Below, one piece after another: positions 18,158 to 27,193 of a stretch of DNA of 39,388 nucleotides. The stretch's first letter is position 1; every line of letters starts with the position of its first letter. The notes below the pieces were generated by a model. It worked only from the letters and a program-made list of their open reading frames with translations, did no database searches and was not told where the DNA came from. Source of the DNA: Thiotrichaceae bacterium (GTDB taxonomy: Bacteria; Pseudomonadota; Gammaproteobacteria; SZUA-140); NCBI GenBank assembly GCA_002401765.2, contig NVTY02000034.1:1-39388 (forward strand), read 5' to 3'. The position numbers and the translations under genes are program-made.

Positions 18158-18624
18158 TCAATATCCCCTGTTATTTGGATGGCCTTTTCTTGACCTGATG
18201 CGGGAAAAAAACGATCATATCGGGCCAGAGAGATGGTGCATCAATGCTTGTCCGCCAAAGATAACAAAATAGTGTGGGCAGAGCTGCTAAAATCTTAATA
18301 GAAACAAGCATGTTACTATACAATGGTTGTTTAACGTATGTGCCATTGAAATGGGATGCGGTGGTTAGTAACACATAAATAAAGGAAATATAGGCCGATT
18401 TTATGGCGGTAGCGAAAAAAAATAGCCCCCGTTCTATGTGCCTGTGCTGTCCGAGGCCTTTTGGCCCTCCCTTGCCCTGTATTTGCCAATAATTTTTTAC
18501 TCGGCCTTTGCCACTTGTCAAAGGTCCGGCCCTTAGCTTTTAGATTTCATTTTCACGATTTACCCATAAATTTAACGGCGCGCTCCCCATGAGGGTGCCG
18601 GAATTCAATAAAGAGGTTGGATGA
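18158..18624. other. Intergenic region upstream of aceE
   Basis: About 470 bases between the divergent aminopeptidase gene and aceE, so both promoters must lie here. A short GC hairpin GAGGCC-TTTT-GGCC is near 18453-18467. The minus-strand frame at 18171-18521 shows no family features. No binding site for a named regulator could be supported, and no pdhR gene is adjacent. Confidence 0.4.
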
Positions 18625-21291
18625 ATGTCCCAGCAATCGCAGTTACCTGATATCGATACCATTGAAACCCAGGAGTGGGTCGATGCCCTGGAATCGGTGA
18701 TCGAAAACGAAGGGGTTGAGCGTGCTCATTTCCTGTTAGAACAGATGATCGACAAGGCCCGCCGTAGCGGTGCTAATCTGCCTTACTCGGCTAATACCGC
18801 CTATGTGAATACCATCCCGACCCACCTGGAGGCAACAAGCCCCGGGGATCATGCGATTGAGAATCGCATTCGCAGTTATATTCGTTGGAACGCGATGGCA
18901 ATGGTGGTAAAGGCTAACCGTAAAAGTTCTGAGCTGGGCGGCCACATCGCCAGCTTTGCCTCGGCCGCGACCCTTTATGATGTGGGCTATAACCATTTCT
19001 GGAAGGCGGCGACTGACGAGTGTCGTGGAGATCTAATTTTTTCACAGGGCCACGCGTCACCTGGTACCTATGCTCGCGCCTTTCTTGAAGGGCGCTTGAG
19101 TGCGGATCAGCTCGATAAGTTTCGTCAGGAAGTCGATGGTGGTGGTCTCTCCTCTTATCCGCATCCGCACTTGATGCCTGATTTTTGGCAGTTCCCGACG
19201 GTATCGATGGGCCTGGGTCCGATCATGTCGATCTATCAGGCGCGTTTCATGAAATACCTGCAACACCGTAATCTTTCGACCACCGAAGGGCGTAAGGTGT
19301 GGGCATTTATCGGTGATGGTGAAACGGATGAGCCAGAGACACTGGGCGCGATCTCACTCGCATCACGTGAAAAGCTGGATAATTTAGTGTGGGTGGTGAA
19401 CTGCAATCTGCAGCGCCTTGATGGGCCAGTGCGTGGCAATGGCAAGATCGTGCAGGAGCTGGAAGCAAACTTCCGCGGTACCGGCTGGAATGTGATCAAA
19501 GTGTTGTGGGGCAGCTACTGGGACCCATTGCTGGCCAAAGATAAAGATGGTCTGTTGCAGAAGCGCATGATGGAAGCGGTCGACGGAGATTTTCAGAATT
19601 ACAAATCGAAAGATGGCGCGTATGTGCGTGAACACTTCTTTGGCAAATACCCTGAATTAAAGGCGATGGTGTCGAAGATGTCGGATGACGATATCTGGCG
19701 TCTCAACCGTGGCGGGCATGACCCTCATAAGGTCTACGCAGCCTATCATGCAGCGGTTAATCAGAACGGTCAGCCAACCGTGATCCTTGCGCACACCGTT
19801 AAGGGTTACGGCATGGGTTCTGCCGGTGAAGGGCAGATGCGTACCCATTCACAAAAGAAACTGGCTAACGATGACATGATCGCTTTCCGTGATCGTTTCA
19901 ACATCCCGTTGAATGATGAAGATGCCGCGGCCGGTAAATACTATGTGCCTGAAGCGGATTCAGAAGAGATGCAGTACATGCATGCACGTCGCAAAGAATT
20001 GGGCGGTTACCTGCCAACCCGTAGCGATAAAGTGGCTGCGTTAGAGATTCCACCACTGTCGGCTTTTGAACCGCTGCTAGTGGGCACGGGTGACAAAGAG
20101 ATCTCGACCACCATGGCGTGGGTGCGAATGTTAACGCTGCTATGCCGTGATAAAAAGATTGGCAAACATGTTGTGCCGATCGTACCGGATGAGGCGCGTA
20201 CCTTCGGTATGGAAGGGATGTTCCGTCAGTTGGGTATCTACTCGTCGGTGGGGCAGCTTTATACCCCGCAAGACAAAGACGAGATCATGTTCTATAAAGA
20301 GGACAAGAGCGGGCAGATCCTGGAAGAGGGGATCAACGAAGCGGGCGCGATGTGCTCGTGGATTGCGGCGGCGACCTCTTACAGTTCGCATGGTGTCAGC
20401 ACCATCCCGTTCTATATCTACTACTCAATGTTTGGTTTTCAGCGCATCGGTGATCTCGCATGGGCGGCGGGTGATATGCAGGCGCGTGGCTTTATGATTG
20501 GTGGTACTGCTGGGCGTACCACGCTTGCCGGTGAGGGGCTACAGCATCAGGATGGTCACAGTCTGATTATGTCGGGCACGATTCCTAACTGCGTTAGTTA
20601 TGACCCGACCTTTAACTACGAGATGGCGGTGATCATCCATGATGGCATGCGCCGTATGTTTGTCGAACAGGAAAACGTTTTTTATTACGTCACCGCGATG
20701 AATGAAACCTATACCCACCCTGCGATGCCGGAAGGTAGTGAGGAAGGGATCATCAAAGGGATGTATTTGTTTAAAGAAGGCGGTGGAGATGATTCTGATC
20801 GCGTGCAGTTGATGGGCTCCGGTACCATCCTGCGTGAAGTGATTGCCGCGAGTGAATTGCTACAGAGCGACTGGGGCATTGCCTCTGATATCTGGAGTGC
20901 GACCAGTTTTACGGAGCTATCACGTGAAGCGCAACGTGTGGATCGCTGGAATCGTCTGCATCCAGATGCCGATGCAAAGGTCTCTTATGTGGCTGAAGCA
21001 CTGGCAGGTCGTGACGGGCCATTTATCGCCGCAACCGATTATATTCAGAGTTATGCGGAGCAGATTCGTAAGTGGGTACCGGGCAACTATGAAGTGCTGG
21101 GTACCGACGGCTTTGGCCGCAGTGATACCCGCGCGCAGTTGCGTAAACATTTTGAAGTGAACAGTGTTCATGTTGTTGTCGCTGCACTGAAGGCATTGGC
21201 GGATGAAGGGAAGATTCCAGCGACGAAGGTGGTTGAGGCGATTGCCAAATATGGCATCGAGCCAGAAAAACCAACCCCGGCTTCTGCCTGA
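18625..21291 (+). CDS. aceE: Pyruvate dehydrogenase E1 component (homodimeric type)
   Basis: An 888-residue thiamine-diphosphate enzyme that decarboxylates pyruvate and acetylates the lipoyl groups of E2. The ThDP motif is at 230-261: GDGETDEPE starting at G230, then N259 and N261 (VVNCNLQ). The N-terminal region begins DTIETQEWVDALESV, as in E. coli AceE, where it contacts E2. Length equals that of E. coli AceE. First gene of aceE-aceF-lpdA, with only 20 bases to aceF. ATG 18625 follows AGAGGT at a suitable distance. The homodimeric type (not alpha/beta) agrees with a beta/gammaproteobacterial host. Confidence 0.97.
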   Translation: MSQQSQLPDIDTIETQEWVDALESVIENEGVERAHFLLEQMIDKARRSGANLPYSANTAYVNTIPTHLEATSPGDHAIENRIRSYIRWNAMAMVVKANRKSSELGGHIASFASAATLYDVGYNHFWKAATDECRGDLIFSQGHASPGTYARAFLEGRLSADQLDKFRQEVDGGGLSSYPHPHLMPDFWQFPTVSMGLGPIMSIYQARFMKYLQHRNLSTTEGRKVWAFIGDGETDEPETLGAISLASREKLDNLVWVVNCNLQRLDGPVRGNGKIVQELEANFRGTGWNVIKVLWGSYWDPLLAKDKDGLLQKRMMEAVDGDFQNYKSKDGAYVREHFFGKYPELKAMVSKMSDDDIWRLNRGGHDPHKVYAAYHAAVNQNGQPTVILAHTVKGYGMGSAGEGQMRTHSQKKLANDDMIAFRDRFNIPLNDEDAAAGKYYVPEADSEEMQYMHARRKELGGYLPTRSDKVAALEIPPLSAFEPLLVGTGDKEISTTMAWVRMLTLLCRDKKIGKHVVPIVPDEARTFGMEGMFRQLGIYSSVGQLYTPQDKDEIMFYKEDKSGQILEEGINEAGAMCSWIAAATSYSSHGVSTIPFYIYYSMFGFQRIGDLAWAAGDMQARGFMIGGTAGRTTLAGEGLQHQDGHSLIMSGTIPNCVSYDPTFNYEMAVIIHDGMRRMFVEQENVFYYVTAMNETYTHPAMPEGSEEGIIKGMYLFKEGGGDDSDRVQLMGSGTILREVIAASELLQSDWGIASDIWSATSFTELSREAQRVDRWNRLHPDADAKVSYVAEALAGRDGPFIAATDYIQSYAEQIRKWVPGNYEVLGTDGFGRSDTRAQLRKHFEVNSVHVVVAALKALADEGKIPATKVVEAIAKYGIEPEKPTPASA

Positions 21292-21311
21292 TCGATTAGG
21301 AGAATATTGAA

Positions 21312-22598
21312 ATGGCAATAGAGATATTAGTTCCGGACATTGGTGACTTCGATGCAGTCGAAGTGATTGAAGTATTGGTGGCGGTCGGTGATAGCGTGCA
21401 GACCGAAGATTCACTGATTTCAGTCGAGTCTGACAAAGCGGCAATGGAGATTCCAGCACCGCAGGCAGGCGTGATCATTGAGCTTAAGGTTGCGCTGGGT
21501 GACCAGGTGGCAGAAGGCACGCTGATTATGATGTTAGAACCTTCTGGCGATGCACCCGTTGCAGATGTGCCTGCTGAAACAACTGCGGCTCCTGCTGCTG
21601 CTGCACCAAAAGCAGCGGCACCTCAGGCGGCAGCGCAACAGACACCACGTCGTGCAGCGCTAATGGCGCCAGCCAAGATCGATGAAATGAGTTTTGCTAA
21701 GGCATACGCCAGTCCATCGGTACGTAAGTTTGCACGTGAGCTTGGGGTTAACCTGGGTAGTGTTGCTGGTGGTGGCCGTAAAGGTCGTATCACGTTGGAA
21801 GATGTGAAGGCGTTTGTTAAAAACGTCATGATCCATGGTAGCCCTGCTACCAGTGGTGGCCTTGAAGTCGCGCCGATGCCTGCGGTCGATTTTGGCAAGT
21901 GGGGCGAGGTTGAGAGTAAGAAGCTTACCAAGATCAATAAACTCACCGGCAAGTTCCTGCATCGCAACTGGGTTACCATTCCGCATGTGACACAGTTTGA
22001 TGATTCCGATATCACCGCACTGGAAGCGTTCCGAAAAGCGATGGTGCCAGAATACAAAGAGAAAGGGATTCGCATTACCATGCTCGCGTTCCTGGTTAAG
22101 GCGGTGGTTGCTGGTCTGAAAGAGTTTCCACGTTTTAATTCCTCACTCGATGCGAGTGGTGAAAACCTAATCTATAAAAAATATTACAACATCGGCATCG
22201 CCGTTGATACGCCGGATGGCCTGGTGGTGCCGGTGATCCGTGATGCAGACAAAAAGAGCCTGGTTGATATCGCCATCGAGATGGGTGAGATCAGCATCAA
22301 GGCGCGTGACAAAAAATTGAAACCGGCGGATATGCAGGGCGGTTGTCTCACCATCTCAAGTTTGGGCGGCATCGGCGGCACTAAATTTACCCCGATCGTG
22401 AATGCGCCCGAGGTTGCGATCCTCGGTGTATCACGTTCAAAAATGCAGCCGGTATGGAGCGGCGAAGGCTTCGAGCCGAAGCTGATGTTGCCGCTAGCAC
22501 TCTCATACGATCACCGCGTGATTGATGGTGCGGACGGCGCACGTTTTACCACCTTTCTCAGTCGTGTGCTTGCGGGCGCGCCTGAAGAATTGCTGTAA
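21312..22598 (+). CDS. aceF: Dihydrolipoamide acetyltransferase (PDH E2) with one lipoyl domain
   Basis: A 428-residue E2 core protein that carries acetyl groups on lipoate to coenzyme A. Domains: lipoyl domain 1-76 with lipoylated K42 (SVESDKAAMEIP); Ala/Pro-rich swinging linker about 82-118; peripheral subunit-binding domain about 130-170 (ASPSVRKFARELGV); catalytic domain about 195-428 with H401 and D405 (LSYDHRVIDG). E. coli AceF has three lipoyl domains; this one has a single domain. TAGGAG at 21298-21303 precedes the ATG. It lies between aceE and lpdA in a tight operon. Confidence 0.97.
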   Translation: MAIEILVPDIGDFDAVEVIEVLVAVGDSVQTEDSLISVESDKAAMEIPAPQAGVIIELKVALGDQVAEGTLIMMLEPSGDAPVADVPAETTAAPAAAAPKAAAPQAAAQQTPRRAALMAPAKIDEMSFAKAYASPSVRKFARELGVNLGSVAGGGRKGRITLEDVKAFVKNVMIHGSPATSGGLEVAPMPAVDFGKWGEVESKKLTKINKLTGKFLHRNWVTIPHVTQFDDSDITALEAFRKAMVPEYKEKGIRITMLAFLVKAVVAGLKEFPRFNSSLDASGENLIYKKYYNIGIAVDTPDGLVVPVIRDADKKSLVDIAIEMGEISIKARDKKLKPADMQGGCLTISSLGGIGGTKFTPIVNAPEVAILGVSRSKMQPVWSGEGFEPKLMLPLALSYDHRVIDGADGARFTTFLSRVLAGAPEELL

Positions 22599-22613
22599 CA
22601 GGAGGCGATGACG

Positions 22614-24392
22614 ATGAGTCAGATTATAAGTGTTCCTGTCCCTGATATTGGTGACTTTGACGAAGTTGAAGTGATTGAAGTGTTGGTTGCGGTGGGCGAT
22701 ACCATCGAAGCGGAAGATTCAATGATCTCGGTTGAATCAGACAAAGCAGCGATGGAGATTCCAGCGCCACGGGGTGGTGTGGTTAAAGAGGTACTGGTTG
22801 CGATGGGTGATCAAGTCTCTGAAGGCAGTCTGGTGATTAAACTGGAAGTGACTGAAACGGCCGCGAGTGATGCACCTGCTGAGTCTGCGCCAGCGGCTGC
22901 ATCTATAGCGGCTGCGCCCGTCTCTACTCCGGCACCTAAAGCAGCAAGCTATGGCGGTGACGTTGATACCCAAGGGGTACACCGTAAAGAGGCTGAGGTC
23001 GTTATTCTTGGCGCAGGCCCCGGTGGTTACACCGCCGCGTTCCGTGCGGCAGACCTTGGCAAGAAAGTGATTTTGATTGAGCGCTACCAGAGCATCGGTG
23101 GTGTCTGTTTGAATGTGGGTTGTATTCCATCGAAGGCGTTGCTGCATACCGCGCAGGTGATTAACGAAGCGGCAGAGTTCGCAGAGATCGGGGTGGCGTT
23201 TAATAAACCCGAGATCGATATCGATAAATTACGCGCCCATAAAGAGAGCGTGATCGATAAATTGACCGGCGGCCTTAAAGGGTTAGCGAAGCAGCGTAAT
23301 GTTGAAATCATTCACGGCTACGGCAAGTTCACGTCAAGCAATACCATTGAAGTAGAAGCGGATGATGGCAGCAAGACCGTTATCGGTTTTGAAAATTCTA
23401 TTATTGCTGCTGGTTCTCGCGTGACTAAACTACCGTTTATTCCATGGGCTGACCCACGCGTAATGGATTCAACCGATGCACTGGAGATTGCCGAAGTGCC
23501 TAAGCGCTTATTAGTCGTTGGTGGCGGTATCATCGGGCTAGAGATGGCCACGGTCTACGACGCATTGGGTTCGGATGTCACTGTGGTCGAATTGTCACCG
23601 GGACTGATTCCGGGCGTCGATCGCGATATCGTGCGCCCATTGGAACGCCGCATTAAAAAGCGTTATGAAAATATCTTTCTCAACACCAAAGTTACCGCGA
23701 TTGACCCGAGTGATGCCGGGCTAGTCTGTTCGTTCGAAGGCAAAGGCGCACCCGCGCAAGATACCTTTGATCGTGTCTTGGTTTCGATTGGTCGTTCACC
23801 GAACGGCCTGTTGATCGATGCCGATAAAGCAGGCGTTGCCGTTGATGAGCGTGGCTTTATCAATGTAGACAAGCAGCAGCGTACCAACGTCAATCACATC
23901 TTCGCGATTGGTGACATCGTTGGTCAGCCGATGCTAGCGCATAAGGCAAGCCATGAAGCGAAGGTGGCCGCAGAAGTAATCAGCGGCCTGAAAACCTTCT
24001 TCGATGCGCGCACCATTCCATCCGTCTGCTATACCGATCCCGAGATCGCATGGATGGGCAAGACTGAAGATGAGTGCAAAGCAGAAGGAATTAAATACCA
24101 GAAGGGCGCCTTCCCATGGGCCGCGAGTGGTCGTTCACTTTCAATCGGACGTGATGAAGGGCTGACCAAAGTACTGTTCGATGAACACCACCGCATCATC
24201 GGGGCAGGCATCGTCGGCACCAATGCTGGTGAGTTGATTGCCGAGGCCGTACTGGCGTTAGAAATGGGCGCGGATATGCAGGATCTTGCGCTGACCATTC
24301 ATCCGCATCCAACGTTGTCAGAGACGCTTAACTTTGCTGCTGAGGTGGCGGAAGGGACTTGTACGGATATTTATTTGCCTAAGCGGAAGTAG
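22614..24392 (+). CDS. lpdA: Dihydrolipoamide dehydrogenase (E3) with N-terminal lipoyl domain
   Basis: A flavoprotein of 592 residues that reoxidises dihydrolipoyl groups with NAD+. Unlike E. coli Lpd it begins with its own lipoyl domain (residues 1-80; lipoyl lysine in SVESDKAAMEIP), an Ala/Pro linker, then the E3 body from about 125: FAD motif GAGPGGYTAA, redox disulphide GGVCLNVGCIPSK, NAD motif VVGGGIIGLE and the catalytic HPHPTLSE near the C terminus. ATG 22614 is chosen because AGGAGG at 22600-22605 is 8 bases away, while ATG 22608 is only 2 bases away. It ends the operon at a clear terminator. Lipoyl-E3 fusions are known in several proteobacteria. Confidence 0.96.
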   Translation: MSQIISVPVPDIGDFDEVEVIEVLVAVGDTIEAEDSMISVESDKAAMEIPAPRGGVVKEVLVAMGDQVSEGSLVIKLEVTETAASDAPAESAPAAASIAAAPVSTPAPKAASYGGDVDTQGVHRKEAEVVILGAGPGGYTAAFRAADLGKKVILIERYQSIGGVCLNVGCIPSKALLHTAQVINEAAEFAEIGVAFNKPEIDIDKLRAHKESVIDKLTGGLKGLAKQRNVEIIHGYGKFTSSNTIEVEADDGSKTVIGFENSIIAAGSRVTKLPFIPWADPRVMDSTDALEIAEVPKRLLVVGGGIIGLEMATVYDALGSDVTVVELSPGLIPGVDRDIVRPLERRIKKRYENIFLNTKVTAIDPSDAGLVCSFEGKGAPAQDTFDRVLVSIGRSPNGLLIDADKAGVAVDERGFINVDKQQRTNVNHIFAIGDIVGQPMLAHKASHEAKVAAEVISGLKTFFDARTIPSVCYTDPEIAWMGKTEDECKAEGIKYQKGAFPWAASGRSLSIGRDEGLTKVLFDEHHRIIGAGIVGTNAGELIAEAVLALEMGADMQDLALTIHPHPTLSETLNFAAEVAEGTCTDIYLPKRK

Positions 24393-24412
24393 CCGTCGCT
24401 GCAAGTTGAGAT

Positions 24413-24439
24413 AAAAAGCCCGGTAATGCTGGGCTTTTT
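24413..24439 (+). terminator. Rho-independent terminator of the aceEF-lpdA operon
   Basis: AAAAAGCCC (24413-24421) pairs with GGGCTTTTT (24431-24439) around a 9-base loop, starting about 20 bases after the lpdA stop. Confidence 0.92.
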
Positions 24440-24498
24440 ATTGGGGGTTTTCTGTTGACAGCCGCTTTTTCTAACAGTTCAGACCAGATATATCTCAG

Positions 24499-24762
24499 GT
24501 GATGAACTCAGTTGCGGATTGTTTTGGTATTGAAGCCGCCTCAATGACTGCAAGCCAGCGTGGCAGGCAGAAAGAGAATATAGCACGCTGGGTAGTGATG
24601 TATCTGGGGCAGGAATTGTGTGGCCTGAAGTTGCGGCAGATAGCTGATCAGCTGAGTTTCACTCGAACCAGAAATATTCCCAATGTGATCGGGAAGTTGA
24701 AGCTTAGGATGAGTGCTGATAGGGGGTTGTGTAGCAAGGTAAAGAGTCAATATGATACTTGA
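24499..24762 (+). pseudogene. C-terminal remnant of a REP-associated (RAYT/Y1) transposase, DnaA-C-like part
   Basis: An 87-codon frame whose core (ENIARWVVMYLGQELCGLKL, then IADQLSF) matches the DnaA C-terminal-like helix-turn-helix found at the end of many IS200/REP-associated tyrosine transposases. The catalytic Y1 domain with its HUH motif is absent, so this is a 5'-truncated copy. Its last codons (KSQYDT) run into a 28-bp sequence repeated exactly at 30591-30618, as expected if the element end overlaps the transposase 3' end. The family call rests on pattern memory and could be wrong. Confidence 0.6.
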
Positions 24763-24767
24763 CCCCT
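24740..24767 (+). repeat. 28-bp perfect direct repeat, copy 1
   Basis: Starts TAAAGAGTCAATATGATAC and ends TTGACCCCT; identical over 28 bases to 30591-30618 in the same orientation. The centre has inverted GTCAA / TTGAC arms. This copy overlaps the end of the RAYT-like remnant, so the sequence is probably the end of that element family. Confidence 0.93.
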
Positions 24768-24832
24768 ATTTTCTATTTTTCCTATTCTTTGAATCTCTGC
24801 TCAAAAAGGATGGATCAGTCGCCTGACTCTGG

Positions 24833-25492
24833 CTAGAGCATAAATCCATAAATCACGGTGATTCCAACAGTGTAAGCGGCGAGAATGCGCACATTGATGG
24901 GGTTCCCTGAGAGCTTAGGTGTCTTTACTTGAGATACGTTTAAGGCCGCGAGAGAGACGCCACTTGCATAGAGAATGACGGCGAAAACACTCTGGCTAAA
25001 TAGGCCTTCAAACAGAAAGATGAAAACCAGGATAATACTATTGTTATCCAGGGCGAGTCCGGTGTATTGGGTGCCACCGGCAAGACCAAAAGTACTGAAG
25101 TAACTCAGTCGTAGTGCGCTGGCTGCAAGCATTAAAAATGCACCAGGTAAGTAGATCAGTTCAAAATTACCGTAGCTCAGCAGTAGGATCGCTGGTGCGA
25201 CGCCGTAGCTGACAATATCAATTAAAACATCAAGTTGCCCCCCGAAGATGCGGTCATCCCCGGTACGCCCTTTCATTCTGCGGGCAATGAGGCCGTCAGC
25301 CCAATCAAACGCGACAGCCCATATCATGCCAATCATCGCGGCTGCAAAAAGCCCGGTTATACTGAAGTAAATAGCGAGAAGGGTGCAGGCTAGTCCCGCC
25401 AGGGAGCAAAGATTAGGCAAATCTTTGGCATAAGATAGGATCGAATTAGGTTGTGCTTTTGGTGATTCTGGTGTAGGGGGCTCAATGGTCAT
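24833..25492 (-). CDS. CDP-alcohol phosphatidyltransferase family membrane enzyme (PssA-like)
   Basis: A 219-residue integral membrane protein that transfers a phosphoalcohol or phosphatidyl group from a CDP-linked donor. The CDP-alcohol motif is visible: D63, D66-G67-x2-A70-R71, then G84-x3-D88-x3-D92 (ADGLIAR, GGQLDVLID). The gap between AR and G is 12 residues, longer than the common 8. About six hydrophobic helices follow or flank it. The overall sequence is closest to small phosphatidylserine synthases, but the acceptor cannot be decided. It is divergent from a cytidylyltransferase gene about 90 bases away, which could supply its CDP-alcohol substrate. Confidence 0.88.
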   Translation of the reverse strand: MTIEPPTPESPKAQPNSILSYAKDLPNLCSLAGLACTLLAIYFSITGLFAAAMIGMIWAVAFDWADGLIARRMKGRTGDDRIFGGQLDVLIDIVSYGVAPAILLLSYGNFELIYLPGAFLMLAASALRLSYFSTFGLAGGTQYTGLALDNNSIILVFIFLFEGLFSQSVFAVILYASGVSLAALNVSQVKTPKLSGNPINVRILAAYTVGITVIYGFML

Positions 25493-25585
25493 TGTTTAGC
25501 TTTCATATCCAGGTAGGCTGATATTTTAGAATGCAGCGGCAGTATGTTAACATGTTTGTTTTGCTCTAGAGGTGTGAATTTTACA

Positions 25586-26008
25586 ATGCTTGTATATACT
25601 GTTGGAACTTGGGATTTGCTTCATATTGGTCATTTGGCACTACTCCAGCATTGTAAGAGGTTAGGTAATACGGTCGCAGTGGGGGTTGCCTCGGATGAGG
25701 TTGTTGCGAGTTATAAGTTTAGACCCCCGGTTATTCCTCTTGAACAGAGAATGGAAATGCTAAGGGCTCTGCGTTGTGTTGACATTGTACGCCCTTATCA
25801 TGAACTGGAATACGCATCGGCATGTAAAGAATTAGATGTAGATATCTTTGTCGTTGGCGAAGACTGGGGACGTAAGCCTCATAATATTGCAGTTGAGACT
25901 TTTCTAAAGAAAGGCGGCAAGTCGATTGTTCAGGTGAGCTATCATCCTCAAACGTCATCTACCAAGATTAAAGCAAGCACGATTGCACAACTTTCCATGG
26001 CTGGATAG
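25586..26008 (+). CDS. Cytidylyltransferase-like nucleotidyltransferase (TagD/GCT type)
   Basis: A 140-residue nucleotidyltransferase of the HxGH superfamily, resembling glycerol-3-phosphate or phosphoethanolamine cytidylyltransferases that make CDP-alcohols from CTP. Motifs: GTWDLLHIGH at 7-16 (canonical GTFDLLHxGH, F changed to W), PLEQRMEMLRALRCVD at 51-66, VVGEDW at 89-94, and TSSTKIK at 123-129 in place of the ISTTxI element. ATG 25586 is chosen over 25544 because the family begins just before this motif; AGAGGTG lies 11 bases upstream and GTG 25574 is another option. Divergent from a CDP-alcohol transferase. Substrate unknown. Confidence 0.88.
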   Translation: MLVYTVGTWDLLHIGHLALLQHCKRLGNTVAVGVASDEVVASYKFRPPVIPLEQRMEMLRALRCVDIVRPYHELEYASACKELDVDIFVVGEDWGRKPHNIAVETFLKKGGKSIVQVSYHPQTSSTKIKASTIAQLSMAG

Positions 26009-26046
26009 TCCTTTTTTGTTAGGAATTTGGACGACAATTAATCGAG

Positions 26047-26099
26047 AAAAAGGGAGTTGAGGGGGTGGGGTTGCAAGATCTCTTCTAAACTCCTTTTTT
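26047..26099. terminator. Probable bidirectional terminator between convergent genes
   Basis: AAAAAGGGAGTT (26047-26058) pairs with AACTCCTTTTTT (26088-26099) with one bulged G, ending in runs of A and T on both sides. It lies between the convergent cytidylyltransferase and SWIM genes. The loop is large (29 bases), so efficiency is doubtful. Confidence 0.6.
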
Positions 26100-26104
26100 C
26101 TGCT

Positions 26105-27166
26105 TCAAGGTTTTTTCTGACGCTCAATTTTTTTTAGTTTTCTTATCGCTTGCTCTGCTGTGAGTTCGATGGCTTGGCTAAGCGCAGCCAGCGTGTGTTG
26201 GCGGAGTGTAAGTTTTCCACGGCTGTTCTCCCATTTATTGATCGTCGCGGGGGTTATGCCAAGTAACTCAGAAAACTGAATAACGTTCATCTTAAATCGT
26301 TTTCTCAAGCGACGCACTGCTGCTGCAGTGGCTGTGAATGGTTTGTTCTTTCCCTTTGATGCGCGCTGCTTTTTAAGCGTATTCCCGGTTCTCTTTTTGA
26401 CCGTCTTTTTATTAACCGATTCTTTTTTATGGCCTATTTTTTCATGGGTAGGTTTAGCCTCATCCATCTCAACACCAAATAGATCGGAAAGATCGGTGGT
26501 CGCCAGTCGTCGCCCTTTACTTTTTCCGGATGTGGCTGAGCTAACGTCCAGCTCGGCTGCAATCAGCGCTTCATGGTCAACATTGCGCAACAGAAAAAGC
26601 AGTTCGGGCTGATGGTCTAATCGGCTGCCTACGCCGTAGAGTACCGCTGCGATATGTTTGCACATCTCGGCCCAGTCGGGGCAGTCGCAGGTGAGTGTTA
26701 TCTCGCTGGGTTGGGGGAACAGGCCGCTCCCCTGGTCGGTGACAATCTTCATCACATTATCAGAAAAATGGCCCTGCAGTAGTTCCAGCATGGAGCCGAT
26801 CTGGCCGGCGCACTGTTCACGTACCTTGTCCCATTTTTTAGCCGAGAGCGGTTTGATATCAATCTTGATGTTGTAGAGTTCAGAGCCACTGACAATCGCC
26901 TCGACGCGGCCCTTTGAGATGGCGAGGTGACAGACCGAGCCGTTGCGCACATAGGTGCGCCCACGTGGCAGACGGTTTTCATAGTCACTGAATTTCTCCA
27001 GGTGATCACACCACGCCTCGCCCCAGAACGTGCATGCGATCTTGCGCCCCTCGGTCTTAATGGGTTCTATTATCAGCCCTTTTTTTTCTAGTCGTTGCAT
27101 CGACTTCGCGGCTTTCGTGCGTCGCTGCGCGACGGATACATATTTAGGCCAGCTACCGTAAGCCAT
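26105..27166 (-). CDS. SWIM zinc-finger protein with C-terminal XRE-type helix-turn-helix
   Basis: A 353-residue protein. Residues 1-150 form the usual N-terminal domain of SWIM proteins encoded beside SNF2 ATPases (ACTFWGEAWCDHLE, then GSVCHLAIS). The SWIM zinc finger is C160-x-C162-x6-C169-x-H171. A Lys/Arg/Ser/Thr-rich linker (about 225-285) leads to an XRE-like helix-turn-helix (about 290-345: MNVIQFSELLGITPATINKW). It follows the SNF2 gene by 27 bases on the same strand, so the two are one operon and probably one complex on DNA or nucleoprotein. The added DNA-binding domain may steer the ATPase. Exact role unknown. Confidence 0.88.
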   Translation of the reverse strand: MAYGSWPKYVSVAQRRTKAAKSMQRLEKKGLIIEPIKTEGRKIACTFWGEAWCDHLEKFSDYENRLPRGRTYVRNGSVCHLAISKGRVEAIVSGSELYNIKIDIKPLSAKKWDKVREQCAGQIGSMLELLQGHFSDNVMKIVTDQGSGLFPQPSEITLTCDCPDWAEMCKHIAAVLYGVGSRLDHQPELLFLLRNVDHEALIAAELDVSSATSGKSKGRRLATTDLSDLFGVEMDEAKPTHEKIGHKKESVNKKTVKKRTGNTLKKQRASKGKNKPFTATAAAVRRLRKRFKMNVIQFSELLGITPATINKWENSRGKLTLRQHTLAALSQAIELTAEQAIRKLKKIERQKKP

Positions 27167-27193
27167 CTACGCTTCCCCTTTATTATTCTGGAT

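Noticed and set aside
18171..18521. 116-codon minus-strand frame upstream of aceE
   Set aside because: No family resemblance, no ribosome site and it occupies the expected promoter region.
20920..21459. 179-codon minus-strand frame across the aceE/aceF junction
   Set aside because: Shadow of two certain genes; its composition follows the opposite strand.
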